Shown: positions 44,865 to 53,242 of the stretch, one piece after another
Position numbering within the stretch: the stretch's first letter is position 1
Layout of the letters: every line of letters begins with the position of its first letter
Source: UBA5072 sp041737175
GTDB lineage: Bacteria > Bacteroidota > Bacteroidia > Bacteroidales > UBA10428
Assembly (NCBI GenBank): GCA_041737175.1
Contig: JBGSSF010000004.1
Coordinates: forward strand, 62,001 to 126,000
Length of the DNA: 64,000 bases
Reading direction: 5' to 3'
The notes under the pieces: model-generated
The model's input: only the letters and a program-made list of their open reading frames with translations
Told to the model about the DNA's origin: nothing
The model's database searches: none
Program-made: the position numbers and the translations under genes

Positions 44865-45753
44865 AATTAGCTCTAGGCAGAACCGCAAAACGCCTGGATC
44901 TTCGTTTCACTTCCGAAGCCCTGAAATAACCTTTTGCCCCGTTGTTTATATTCCCGGTTACACTGGCCGGCGGTCCATCCCAGGGACTGCCTTTCCAAAC
45001 GGTCTCCAGAAGCATGGCGGACAGATAGTCATAATATGCAGGGCTTATGGAGTGCATTTCGAGGGTTACCCAGGCATAATCGGGATGAATGTCACTTTCC
45101 CGTATTCTGTAAACAATGTAATCCCGCACATATTTACCATTTACAAAATCATCATTGGCAAAACTGAGCTCTGACAGGGAGTCGGAATAAAGAACATTAT
45201 TGATATACAGCAGGTACATATAACTGTGTCCCAGAGGTTCCGGTTCTTTGCCATAAAAAAGGACATCGTATACGTAGTCACCGTTATAAGACTGGTGATT
45301 CCGTGATTGGCTTATGGAATCGAAATCAGCACATGGAAGCAGTTTTTCGGATGCGGCAAACAGTCTGCCATCCTCCAGCTTAACATTCAACGTGTAGGTT
45401 TTTCCTGTTTCGCCCTGCACATCCGCTTCGGTATAGTAATCACCATCGGTCAGTTCGTGAAGAATGAAGGTTGAATCTCCGTCGGAAATGGACACTTCCG
45501 CTCCTGTTGCCATTTCCCTGGCGGATTTGTTGAAATAGTCACCTGTAAATGACAAGGTAACCCTGTGCGACTGGACATCCGTTGTAATGGAACCTTCCAC
45601 AACCAGATCCCTGCCTGAATCATTTGTAAAGCTTACATCCATGATATCCTCACAGGAAAAGAGGACAAGTATGCCGGCTATGATGGTTATCCAGCATATC
45701 AGGCGTATGATCGTCTGACTTTTTACCGGTATTGAAACGGAGGACTTCAGCAT
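44863..45753 (-). CDS. DUF4249 lipoprotein
   Basis: The 296-residue protein has a lipobox ending LFSC followed by Glu-Asp (Cys35), fitting surface export in Bacteroidota. A beta-rich domain follows, with DLVVEGSITTDVQSHRVTLS and GKTYTLNVKLEDGR. DUF4249 genes usually pair with a TonB receptor, as here (start two bases after the receptor stop). By analogy with SusD it may be a surface partner of the receptor, but the substrate is unknown and it is not a SusD family member. The stop codon falls in a repeat array. Confidence 0.85.
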   Translation of the reverse strand: MLKSSVSIPVKSQTIIRLICWITIIAGILVLFSCEDIMDVSFTNDSGRDLVVEGSITTDVQSHRVTLSFTGDYFNKSAREMATGAEVSISDGDSTFILHELTDGDYYTEADVQGETGKTYTLNVKLEDGRLFAASEKLLPCADFDSISQSRNHQSYNGDYVYDVLFYGKEPEPLGHSYMYLLYINNVLYSDSLSELSFANDDFVNGKYVRDYIVYRIRESDIHPDYAWVTLEMHSISPAYYDYLSAMLLETVWKGSPWDGPPASVTGNINNGAKGYFRASEVKRRSRRFAVLPRAN

Positions 45754-45755
45754 GC

Positions 45756-48092
45756 TTAAAACTTAATATTATAAGTAATAGATGGGACAATTGGGAACAG
45801 GTAAAGCTTTATCACTTCCACACCGGTTTCGCCGCCTTTGCTGTCCATACCCAGGTTCTTGTCCCTGAAATAGATGGCAAAAGCATTATGCCGGCTGTAA
45901 ACATTGTAAATCGAAAGGTTCAGGTTACTCTCGAGTTTAAATGTCCTGAAATAATAATTCAATGAAAAATCAAGCCGGTGGTAAGCAGTGCCTGGAATTC
46001 TGGTACCTCCGCGTTCTGAGTACTGGGGAACCCAGATGTTATTGTAATAATACCCTGCAGTTGGCACTGTCACCGGAATTGCCGTGGAATATACCCAGTT
46101 GAGCCCGGTATCAAAGCGTTTATTGATCTCATAGTTAACCACTATGGAAATGTTATGCGGCTTATCGTAAGTGGGGGAGAATTCCCTGCCCTGGTTGATG
46201 GCGCTAATTTTTCTGAATGTGCGGATATAGGCATAGCTAATCCAGCCTGTAAGTTTTCCGGTTTGCTTCCGGGCCAGGAATTCTGCTCCATAGGACCGGG
46301 CATTACCGATTCTTAATTCCCCTTCGAGGTACTGCTGGGGAGCCAGAACGGCATGATCCTTAAAATCAATGGCGTTGTATACTTTCTTATAAAATATTTC
46401 ACCGGAAACTTCAATACTATTGTCCCTGAAGTTTCTGAAATACCCGAATGCCACCTGGTCGGCCCTTTGTGGTTTTACGTTCGGAGTGGACATGAACCAC
46501 ATATCAAGCGGAAAGGTAGCTGTGGAATTGGAAGCAAGCTGGAGATACTGGGCAGTGCGGCTATAACTGGCTTTGACCGAGCTTTTCTCATTGATTGTAT
46601 AACGAATATTCAGGCGGGGTTCAAGGGATGAAAAGGTGTTGAAAATATCTCCGCTTTTATAAACCGTGGAATCAGTGACTTCATATTCCGTATCGTAGTG
46701 ATAAAGGGTCCCCTTGCCTATATTCTGAAAAACAGAAAGCCGGAGACCGTAGATCAGGGTAAGTCTTGAACCTGCCTTTTGTTCGTTACTTATAAAAACT
46801 GATGATTCAATACCGTGATTGTCCGGGTATTTCAGAGGCGTCATGTAGCTTGTCGAATCCAGGCTTCTGATGGAACCCGGCTTAATGGTATGATAGGTAG
46901 TCTGCAGACCAAACTTAAGCGTATTCGAAGGATTAAGATAATAGGTATAATCATTGCGGAGGCTGTAATCCACAATATGGGAAAGCCATTTGAATGCCAT
47001 GAGTCCGTTGGGGATACCCAGGTCGTAATTGAAATCGCTGAATATTAAGGTAAGATTGGAAAACAATTTGTCTTTGAACACATGGTTCCAGCGTAATGAA
47101 GCGGTTGCATTGCCATAGTTCATCTGAAACATATCCCCGAAAACATTCACGTCACGTCCGAAATAGGCTGAGAGGAATATTCTGTTGTTCTGATTGATTT
47201 GGTAATTGACCTTGGCATTGAGATCATAGAAATAAAGCTTGCTGTTCTGGGCCACGGTATCTTTGGCAAAAGGAAGCATAAGATCCGCATAGGTTCGCCT
47301 GCCGGTAAGTATGAACGACATTTTATCTTTGATAATAGGGCCTTCAATGGTCATGCGGCTCGAAATTAATCCAATGCCGGCACTTCCCCTGATCTTTTGT
47401 GTGTTTCCTTCATTCATCCGGACATCGAGGACAGATGATAACCTGCCGCCGTATTCAGCAGGCATTCCCCCCTTGAACAGTTCGATATTTTTAACGGCAT
47501 CACCGTTGAATACCGAAAAGAAACCGAATAAATGGGATGGATTATATACTGTGGCGCCATCGAGCAGGATCAGGTTCTGGTCGGCATTACCACCACGAAC
47601 ATAGAATCCGCTTGAGCCTTCGACGCTCGACTGAACACCCGGGAGCAGCTGAATAGATTTGATGATATCTACCTCACCCAGCAGGTTGGGAATTTTTCTC
47701 ATAATCCTGGCAGGAATTTGCACGTTGCTCATGGTAGTTTCTGTGATATTCTCATCTTTTCTTTCGGCCGTAATGGTAACGGCATCTATGGCTCTTGCAG
47801 ATGTCTGCAGGGATACATTCATTTTTTGCGGGGACCTGAGATCAATTTCAATCGTTTTGGTCTGATAACCGATAAAGGATAAGCGAACGGAGTAATTGCC
47901 TCTGGGCAGTGTTATGGAATAAAAGCCATAAACGTTGGTGGCAGTCCCGAAATTGCTGTTGAGGATAACCAGGTAGACACCCGGAAGCATTTCACCATTT
48001 TCATCCGAAACATAACCGCTCAGCGTAAACTTTTCCTGGGAGAAGGCAAGGCAAGAATATAACAAGGCTGCAATTAACAATAGGGCTCTCAT
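45756..48092 (-). CDS. TonB-dependent receptor with carboxypeptidase-like N-terminal domain
   Basis: An outer-membrane importer of about 778 residues. The signal peptide is LLIAALLYSCLAFSQ. A CarboxypepD_reg-like domain (about 22-95, TLSGYVSDENGEMLPGVYLV) precedes the plug (about 110-225, PGVQSSVEGSSGFYVRGGNA, NLILLDGATVYNPSHLFG). A 22-strand barrel ends in YNIKF. It is shorter than SusC-type receptors. The ATG at 48092 (MRALLLIAAL) is chosen; the frame is open to 48137 without a credible start. Confidence 0.9.
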   Translation of the reverse strand: MRALLLIAALLYSCLAFSQEKFTLSGYVSDENGEMLPGVYLVILNSNFGTATNVYGFYSITLPRGNYSVRLSFIGYQTKTIEIDLRSPQKMNVSLQTSARAIDAVTITAERKDENITETTMSNVQIPARIMRKIPNLLGEVDIIKSIQLLPGVQSSVEGSSGFYVRGGNADQNLILLDGATVYNPSHLFGFFSVFNGDAVKNIELFKGGMPAEYGGRLSSVLDVRMNEGNTQKIRGSAGIGLISSRMTIEGPIIKDKMSFILTGRRTYADLMLPFAKDTVAQNSKLYFYDLNAKVNYQINQNNRIFLSAYFGRDVNVFGDMFQMNYGNATASLRWNHVFKDKLFSNLTLIFSDFNYDLGIPNGLMAFKWLSHIVDYSLRNDYTYYLNPSNTLKFGLQTTYHTIKPGSIRSLDSTSYMTPLKYPDNHGIESSVFISNEQKAGSRLTLIYGLRLSVFQNIGKGTLYHYDTEYEVTDSTVYKSGDIFNTFSSLEPRLNIRYTINEKSSVKASYSRTAQYLQLASNSTATFPLDMWFMSTPNVKPQRADQVAFGYFRNFRDNSIEVSGEIFYKKVYNAIDFKDHAVLAPQQYLEGELRIGNARSYGAEFLARKQTGKLTGWISYAYIRTFRKISAINQGREFSPTYDKPHNISIVVNYEINKRFDTGLNWVYSTAIPVTVPTAGYYYNNIWVPQYSERGGTRIPGTAYHRLDFSLNYYFRTFKLESNLNLSIYNVYSRHNAFAIYFRDKNLGMDSKGGETGVEVIKLYLFPIVPSITYNIKF

Positions 48093-48122
48093 GAACGGGG
48101 GTGTCTCAAAAAATGGAAAAAT

Positions 48123-48174
48123 AAAACTCAACCGCAAAGATATATGCGGTCGAGTTTATATGCATGCAAATATA
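48123..48174 (-). promoter_or_regulatory. -7 box and hairpin in the receptor leader
   Basis: On the minus strand TATATTTG (48174-48167) is an exact -7 box. About 10 bases after it lies a hairpin: AAACTCGACCGCA pairs with TGCGGTTGAGTTT (48157-48145 with 48136-48124), followed by TTATTTTT. The hairpin may terminate the upstream gene or act as an attenuator in the TonB receptor leader, since it lies between the -7 box and the start codon. Confidence 0.6.
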
Positions 48175-48181
48175 AAAAATA

Positions 48182-48817
48182 TTAGAACCTTCCGAATTTA
48201 AAAGTAACTCCTCCGGAGAATCCTTTCAGAATATCGGTTGGAACAGAAAATTCCGGATCCTCGATATCAACATCCGATGTATAGCGGTAATAACCTCCAA
48301 CACAGAACCGGAAAAACCTGGTGATATTCAGTTCTACTTCAATTCCGGGTTCGATGACCATAAAAGCATCTGAGGCCTCCGATTTATAATTGTCATTCCA
48401 GTCATTGTCATCATCCACGCTGACAACAGCAACTCCTCCTGCACCCAGAAGTATGGGAAAAGAAACGTGCACGGGGAATTTTGGCATGAGCACCGGTTCG
48501 AAAAAGAACCCGCCGTAACCGCCGGCAAGACTGATATCCCTGCCTGCTGTAGCATCATAATGTACATCATTGAAGAATCCGGATCCGCCCAGGCCTATGG
48601 TCACCACATGACCCATGATGATGCCACCCCGGGCTCCGAATACAAAGGCGTCACGATCCTCCAATCTGGTGTATTGCATCGAAATGGCTCCGTAACCACC
48701 AACCGCGTTGCTGTTGCCGACCAGTGTCTGGATTCCGTCATTCTCATCCCTGTCCTGTGCAAAAACAGCGGCACTGATTGCCAGCAGGAGTCCTAAAAAT
48801 ATTGCCGATTTTTTCAT
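48182..48817 (-). CDS. Small outer-membrane beta-barrel protein, function unknown
   Basis: The 211 residues start with a signal peptide (AIFLGLLLAISAAVFAQ). Alternating hydrophobic strands rich in Gly and aromatic residues follow (GGYGAISMQYTRLEDRD, GGVTFKFGRF at the end). An aromatic-final strand is typical of outer-membrane barrels. No family is recognised. It is the last gene of the ECF sigma operon by position. Confidence 0.7.
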   Translation of the reverse strand: MKKSAIFLGLLLAISAAVFAQDRDENDGIQTLVGNSNAVGGYGAISMQYTRLEDRDAFVFGARGGIIMGHVVTIGLGGSGFFNDVHYDATAGRDISLAGGYGGFFFEPVLMPKFPVHVSFPILLGAGGVAVVSVDDDNDWNDNYKSEASDAFMVIEPGIEVELNITRFFRFCVGGYYRYTSDVDIEDPEFSVPTDILKGFSGGVTFKFGRF

Positions 48818-48841
48818 AGTGCTAAAATTTATCTGTTATTA

Positions 48842-49336
48842 TTAGAATCTGTATTTCATTGATATTCCAATGCTTTGCAAGTAAATGCTGAAGATTTGTG
48901 TAGTTGAATATTCAAAATAAGGCTTTATATCCAGGCCAATGACAAACGGGAATTCCGGGAACCGGTACTCAATACCGGCCATTCCGTCAAGTCCCAATAG
49001 CGGTGTTAACCGCCAATCATCGAGCTCATAGGTTCTGTTGAGTACTTTATACTGATCCATGTACCTGAAACCAACATGTACGCCATAACCATACTGAAAG
49101 TATAGATTTTCGGACAAATGACTGAAAGCGGGCAGGAAGTATTCCTTGATGACGGTAAAAGTGAGACTGTGTCGGCCGACGAACAACATTCCTTCAAGAG
49201 CCTGGTCATCACTGGTATACTGCCGATAGGTTGCCGTAAAGAAGTCGCCTAACCTTACACCGGCATCCCTTGTGTAATTCTGAGCATATATGCTTCCTGT
49301 TAGAAAAAATCCAAATATCAATAACGTTTTTTTCAT
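48842..49336 (-). CDS. Small outer-membrane protein, function unknown
   Basis: About 164 residues from the ATG at 49336 (signal TLLIFGFFLTGSIYAQ). The mature part has barrel-like strands (FFTATYRQYTSDDQALEGML, GVHVGFRYMDQYK) and ends SIGISMKYRF with a terminal aromatic. The frame extends five codons upstream. It lies 24 bases before the next gene and belongs to the same operon. No known family. Confidence 0.7.
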   Translation of the reverse strand: MKKTLLIFGFFLTGSIYAQNYTRDAGVRLGDFFTATYRQYTSDDQALEGMLFVGRHSLTFTVIKEYFLPAFSHLSENLYFQYGYGVHVGFRYMDQYKVLNRTYELDDWRLTPLLGLDGMAGIEYRFPEFPFVIGLDIKPYFEYSTTQIFSIYLQSIGISMKYRF

Positions 49337-49360
49337 GGGGCAGCCTTCCAAACTTCCTGA

Positions 49361-50146
49361 TTATTGATGAATGACTTTACCAGACCCTGAAACATAGGAA
49401 TCTACAGTGGGATTTCCTTTGTAATATACCAAACCGCTTCCGATGATGGTGACATCGAGAGCATTGTTGACCAGCGTGTTAATTTGTCCCGACCCTGAAA
49501 TGTAGGCGATGCAAACATCCGTTTCTACCTGGTCCGCCCGGATATGCCCCGATCCGGTTATTTTAAGGTCTGAGTTCACGGACGCTCCGTTCAGACGTAT
49601 CTCACCTGAGCCTTCAAGCTGTGCTTCAAGGTTCCCGGTTGACAAGCTGCTGCTGATCATTCCGGATCCCTGCAGATCAACAGTTACTGAAGTGGCCTCA
49701 ACCTCATAACATTCAATCTGGCCTGAGCCGTCAAGTTCAATGGTAAGCTCCTCGGTCCTGAGTCCGTAACAATTGATATATCCTGAGCCTTCCAGGATTA
49801 TATCACTCACACTTGGTGTGTTAATAGTGATCTTGATGGGACGCGAAGGATTGAGGCAATGATCGTCACGGGTTTCAATGATCAGCTTGTTTCCTGACAC
49901 ATGAGTCACAACCAGATCCAGCAGATTTTCATCGGTCTCAACAACCACTGATGATTGCCTTCCGGTATCAATCTGTACATCAAAATCACCAGAGACCTGG
50001 ATTTGATCAAAAGATTCAAGCTGGCGGGTTTCGTACATACGCGTACCGTTGCCGTCGACACAATGATTCCAGAGATCTTCACACGATACGAAAAATATCA
50101 GGCTGAAGAACATTCCGGATAACAGTAATAATCTTTGGGTTTTCAT
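49361..50146 (-). CDS. Head GIN domain (DUF2807) lipoprotein
   Basis: The 261-residue protein has a lipobox (FFVSC, then Glu-Asp) that suggests surface exposure. The mature part is a right-handed beta-helix. Eight GSG turns occur at about 18-22 residue spacing (EGSGYI, DGSGQI, QGSGMI, EGSGEI, TGSGHI, SGSGQI, IGSGLV, SGSGKV). The family was named as a putative autotransporter adhesin head; its role is unproven. It lies in an ECF sigma operon. Confidence 0.86.
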   Translation of the reverse strand: MKTQRLLLLSGMFFSLIFFVSCEDLWNHCVDGNGTRMYETRQLESFDQIQVSGDFDVQIDTGRQSSVVVETDENLLDLVVTHVSGNKLIIETRDDHCLNPSRPIKITINTPSVSDIILEGSGYINCYGLRTEELTIELDGSGQIECYEVEATSVTVDLQGSGMISSSLSTGNLEAQLEGSGEIRLNGASVNSDLKITGSGHIRADQVETDVCIAYISGSGQINTLVNNALDVTIIGSGLVYYKGNPTVDSYVSGSGKVIHQ

Positions 50147-50196
50147 CAGTTTCTCGTTTTATACCATAATGACAGACTTCGGCTTCAAAGGTTGCA

Positions 50197-51291
50197 TTAC
50201 TTCTGAGAAATTGTTACGCTGCATTTTCGGGCCGCCTTAAGCACAACCTCTGAATCGCTTGTTCCTGCTCCAAAGGTTCCTGAGGTTCTGAATATTTTGT
50301 TTTCAGCATCAAACACTTTGGTATTCAGCGAAGCCATCGATTTGGGATATACAAATAATACATCCTGGTGATGGGTCAGCTCAAAACTGAAGGACATGGG
50401 CCTTTCAAAGGCCAGGGCGAGATCAGTGAATTCCGAAGCAAGGTTTATCAGTGCGAAAGATCGTTGGATGTTGTTGACGGTAATGCTGCCGTAGCGGCTG
50501 GAAAAGGTGAGATCATTTTCAAGGGATGTTAAATTAATGCTTGAAAAGTAGCTTGTTCCGGAGAGGGCTTTTGCATCATCCAGGTAAATCTTATCCCGTC
50601 GTGAGTCAAGCTTCAGATTTTCTGCTTTATCAATGGATACATTGGACGACCTCGTTACTGCAATAAGCTTTCCGGTTTCACCAATATACAGATCCCCATA
50701 GGACAATGAGATCTGTCCTTCTTTAAAATATCCTATTTCACCGTCCCCCGAAGTGAGCCTGATTTCAGAACGGCCGTCAAGCCGGTTGGCTTTCAGATTG
50801 CCATAAGAGAGTGTCAGATTAAGTGAGCCCTGCAGGTCATCAAAGTACACATCCCCGAATTTGTTCTCAATCCTGAGGGATACTGAGCGGGGTACCATTA
50901 CCGTGTAATTGATGGAGACCGAATTTGATGAAGACAGGTAAGAGCCTGCAATATCGACGAGGTCCTTAATAACATCCGAACCGCTGTCGCCAAATGTGGT
51001 ACGTGCCAGCACGTAGTATTGTCCGGGAGTGAATTCGAATTCAACGCTTTGCTTAATCTTTTCGAGTTTCTGATTGTCCTTGGCCCTGATACGCATATCG
51101 ATATTAAACTTTACCGAATCGTTGTCCCAGTGAATGATCTGCACCTTTCCGTATTTATTCACTATATCTACTGTCATATTGCCGGTAACGCGGAATGATC
51201 TCGAAATGTGCTGCGTAAATTCCGGTACCTGTGCCTTCAAAGCGATGACAAGCAGCAGCAATAAAACGGTTATGGAAATTTTAAAGCGCAT
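50197..51291 (-). CDS. Secreted beta-helix-like protein in an ECF operon
   Basis: About 364 residues from the ATG at 51291, with signal peptide ITVLLLLLVIALKAQ. The mature protein is beta-rich with short hydrophobic strands (VDIVNKYGKVQIIHWD, LRIENKFGDVYFDDLQGSLN, SYGNLKANRLDG). This resembles DUF4097-type beta-helices. It overlaps the anti-sigma gene by 11 bases, so its translation is coupled. Its role is unknown; with the GIN protein it may be the output of the sigma factor. Confidence 0.75.
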   Translation of the reverse strand: MRFKISITVLLLLLVIALKAQVPEFTQHISRSFRVTGNMTVDIVNKYGKVQIIHWDNDSVKFNIDMRIRAKDNQKLEKIKQSVEFEFTPGQYYVLARTTFGDSGSDVIKDLVDIAGSYLSSSNSVSINYTVMVPRSVSLRIENKFGDVYFDDLQGSLNLTLSYGNLKANRLDGRSEIRLTSGDGEIGYFKEGQISLSYGDLYIGETGKLIAVTRSSNVSIDKAENLKLDSRRDKIYLDDAKALSGTSYFSSINLTSLENDLTFSSRYGSITVNNIQRSFALINLASEFTDLALAFERPMSFSFELTHHQDVLFVYPKSMASLNTKVFDAENKIFRTSGTFGAGTSDSEVVLKAARKCSVTISQK

Positions 51292-51844
51292 GTGTATCTT
51301 CAGTTGAAATGCATTCGTCTTCGTCAAATTCCATCTCTGTTAGCAGGTCCTCCAGGATGCCGATCTTGAGCCTGTAGTTTTCGATGATGGCTTCCACTAC
51401 CTCCTGGTTGGCCATATTGTCTTTCAGGTCGGCTTTTAATTCAATATACACCCTATCCAGTTCCGTCATGTCGAAGTTAAGTTCTTCCTGAAGGGAGGGA
51501 CAATTGGCGATGATGGGCTCCAACTCGTCAAGCTTTTGTTTTACCAGGTTGGTGTAATAGGTTTCAGCTTCATGTAATCCGGGAATTGCATTTTCCTTTT
51601 TTGCTTTGGATGATCTTTCACCACGGATCCCTTTCCCGTTCAGGTTGTGTATCCATTCGTTCAGCCCATAGGATGCTGCAAATATCAAGAGAACAGCGGC
51701 AGCCCTGGACAGTATAACCCGCCAACTGATTCCTCTTCTGACCCGGATATCAGCCGCAACTTTCTTCCAGACACCGGAATCTGGCTCACGGAAATCAAAC
51801 TCCTCGCGATGTTCCGCAATAAATTTCTTAAACTTGTCGTCCAT
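51281..51844 (-). CDS. Anti-sigma factor-like membrane protein
   Basis: The 187 residues have a cytoplasmic N-terminus (FIAEHREEFDFREPDSGVWK), one membrane helix (about 44-61, VILSRAAAVLLIFAASYGL) and a long periplasmic coiled-coil part. The position directly after the sigma gene, overlapping it by 17 bases, fits an anti-sigma regulator. No zinc HxxxCxxC motif is visible, so it is not a classical ZAS protein. Confidence 0.72.
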   Translation of the reverse strand: MDDKFKKFIAEHREEFDFREPDSGVWKKVAADIRVRRGISWRVILSRAAAVLLIFAASYGLNEWIHNLNGKGIRGERSSKAKKENAIPGLHEAETYYTNLVKQKLDELEPIIANCPSLQEELNFDMTELDRVYIELKADLKDNMANQEVVEAIIENYRLKIGILEDLLTEMEFDEDECISTEDTHAL

Positions 51845-52385
51845 GTTGCTGATTTATTATTATTTCTTTCATTCGCTGCCTGGCTCTTGAATATTGAGAT
51901 TTTGAGGTAGCTTCTGAAATCCCCATAATTTGCGCAATTTCAGCATGGTCATATCCCTCCAGCAGGTAAAGGGAGAAAACCACGCGATAGCCTTCGGGAA
52001 GTTGTTCCATGGCCTGTGTTACCTGGTTTACAGATAATCCAGGCATTTCAGCGTCGGATTCATATTCACCGGTCAATTCAGGCAAGGTATCAACCGGCAC
52101 CAGGTCCGCTTTTTTCTTTTTTAAAGCATTGATACATTTGTTGACTGTAATGCGCTTTAGCCAGGCTCCGAAGGCTGAATCAAACCGAAAGGTGCCCAGG
52201 CTGTGAAATGCTTCGGAGAATGATTCCTGCAGCATATCCTCAGCTTCCTCCCTACTGTTCATCATCCGGTAGCAAATGTTATACATAGCTCTTACATAAA
52301 GCTGATAAAGCTGATACTGAGCCCTGGAGTTACCGGCTTTGCTTAGTTCAATAACTTCCCTGTGTATGTCATGCTGAAAGGTCAA
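51828..52385 (-). CDS. ECF-type RNA polymerase sigma factor
   Basis: The 185-residue protein has region 2 (YNICYRMMNSREEAEDMLQE, FRFDSAFGAWLKRITVNKC) and region 4 (LPEGYRVVFSLYLLEGYDHA, EIAQIMGISEATSKSQYSRA). There is no region 1 or 3. It heads a co-oriented set of six genes ending near 48182. It probably drives its own operon in response to an envelope signal passed by the membrane protein encoded next to it. Confidence 0.92.
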   Translation of the reverse strand: MTFQHDIHREVIELSKAGNSRAQYQLYQLYVRAMYNICYRMMNSREEAEDMLQESFSEAFHSLGTFRFDSAFGAWLKRITVNKCINALKKKKADLVPVDTLPELTGEYESDAEMPGLSVNQVTQAMEQLPEGYRVVFSLYLLEGYDHAEIAQIMGISEATSKSQYSRARQRMKEIIINQQHGRQV

Positions 52386-52416
52386 TCAGTATTTCTTTAT
52401 CAGTTATAAACAAGGA

Positions 52417-52448
52417 CAAGAATAATTTTTGAAGGTTGCAGTGACAAG
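52417..52448 (-). promoter_or_regulatory. Putative promoter of the ECF sigma operon
   Basis: On the minus strand CTTG (52448-52445), a 20-base spacer and TATTCTTG (52424-52417, one mismatch to TAnnTTTG) precede the sigma start codon by 32 bases. It fits a housekeeping promoter; an autoregulated ECF promoter cannot be excluded. Confidence 0.45.
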
Positions 52449-52451
52449 AAC

Positions 52452-52533
52452 TAATGTTGTAATTGTTGTGATTGTTGTGATTGTTGTGCTGGTTGCATTG
52501 TTCAACAACCACAACAACCACAACAATCACAAC
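52452..52533. repeat. Folded GTTGTGATT array
   Basis: Tandem GTTGTGATT units (52453-52495) and their reverse complement CAACCACAA/CAATCACAA (52506-52533) form a stem of about 28 bases with a 10-base loop. The right arm contains the stop codon of the flavin reductase gene, so it could terminate that gene. Confidence 0.85.
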
Positions 52534-53045
52534 CTCTCATAACAGGCTTCTATCTCCCCGATAAAAAACCTGTGATAATCTTTGGAGGGATAGTTCTTTT
52601 TTTCAATCAGTGCATCGATAAAGCATTCCGGTTTCAGAAAATCTGCATAGAGTTTCCTGCACTCCAGCACCAGCCGGGCCTGTTCAAAAGTAATATTGCC
52701 ATGCGATGTTTCCAGGATTTTCAATCCGGTTTGTCCTGTCTTATCCACGTTTTTGCCTGAATGGGCACCGCAATAATTCAGAATATCCCTGTATTTTTCG
52801 TCAAAAAAACTGAGGGTGAAATAATCGTACCGATCGGCAAACTGAAAGGTATACCGGTGAGGCCGGATGAAACAAATGGCAATGGGTTTATTCCACAAAA
52901 TGCCTGTTGTTCCCCAACTGGCCGTCATGGTGTTGAAATCTCCCGGCTTGCCCGCCGTAATCAGCATCCAGTCTTTGTCAATAACCTTAAAAAAGTTTTC
53001 ATTCAGATCATCCGGATGAATGCGCTTAAAAATGGATGGTATCAT
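52527..53045 (-). CDS. Flavin reductase-like FMN-binding protein
   Basis: The 172 residues (ATG at 53045) belong to the split-barrel FMN family. DWMLITAGKPGDFNTMTASW matches its start and WNKPIAICFIRPHRYT its FMN-binding strand. YDYFTLSFFDEKYRDIL follows. The function may be a small NAD(P)H:flavin oxidoreductase. A longer frame to 53174 lacks homology. The final codons (CYERL, stop) run into the GTTGTGA repeat. Confidence 0.85.
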   Translation of the reverse strand: MIPSIFKRIHPDDLNENFFKVIDKDWMLITAGKPGDFNTMTASWGTTGILWNKPIAICFIRPHRYTFQFADRYDYFTLSFFDEKYRDILNYCGAHSGKNVDKTGQTGLKILETSHGNITFEQARLVLECRKLYADFLKPECFIDALIEKKNYPSKDYHRFFIGEIEACYERL

Positions 53046-53242
53046 AATCTTTCTTTTATTTGCAATATTAATACTTTGCATGCCAATGTCCTGCAATCGG
53101 GTAAAGAATATAGCCATGAGGATTATGTGCCTGAAAGGACACTTCTGTTTTTTTTTATTATATTCGATGTACAATATTAACCATCCTGCATGTCGAAAGG
53201 CATATTAAGCTTGCTGATACTGCGTGAACTAATGTAACTACC

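Noticed and set aside
43391..44870. Regular short repeats that might be a CRISPR array
   Set aside because: Units are 7-9 bases and contiguous, without spacers, and no cas gene is present.
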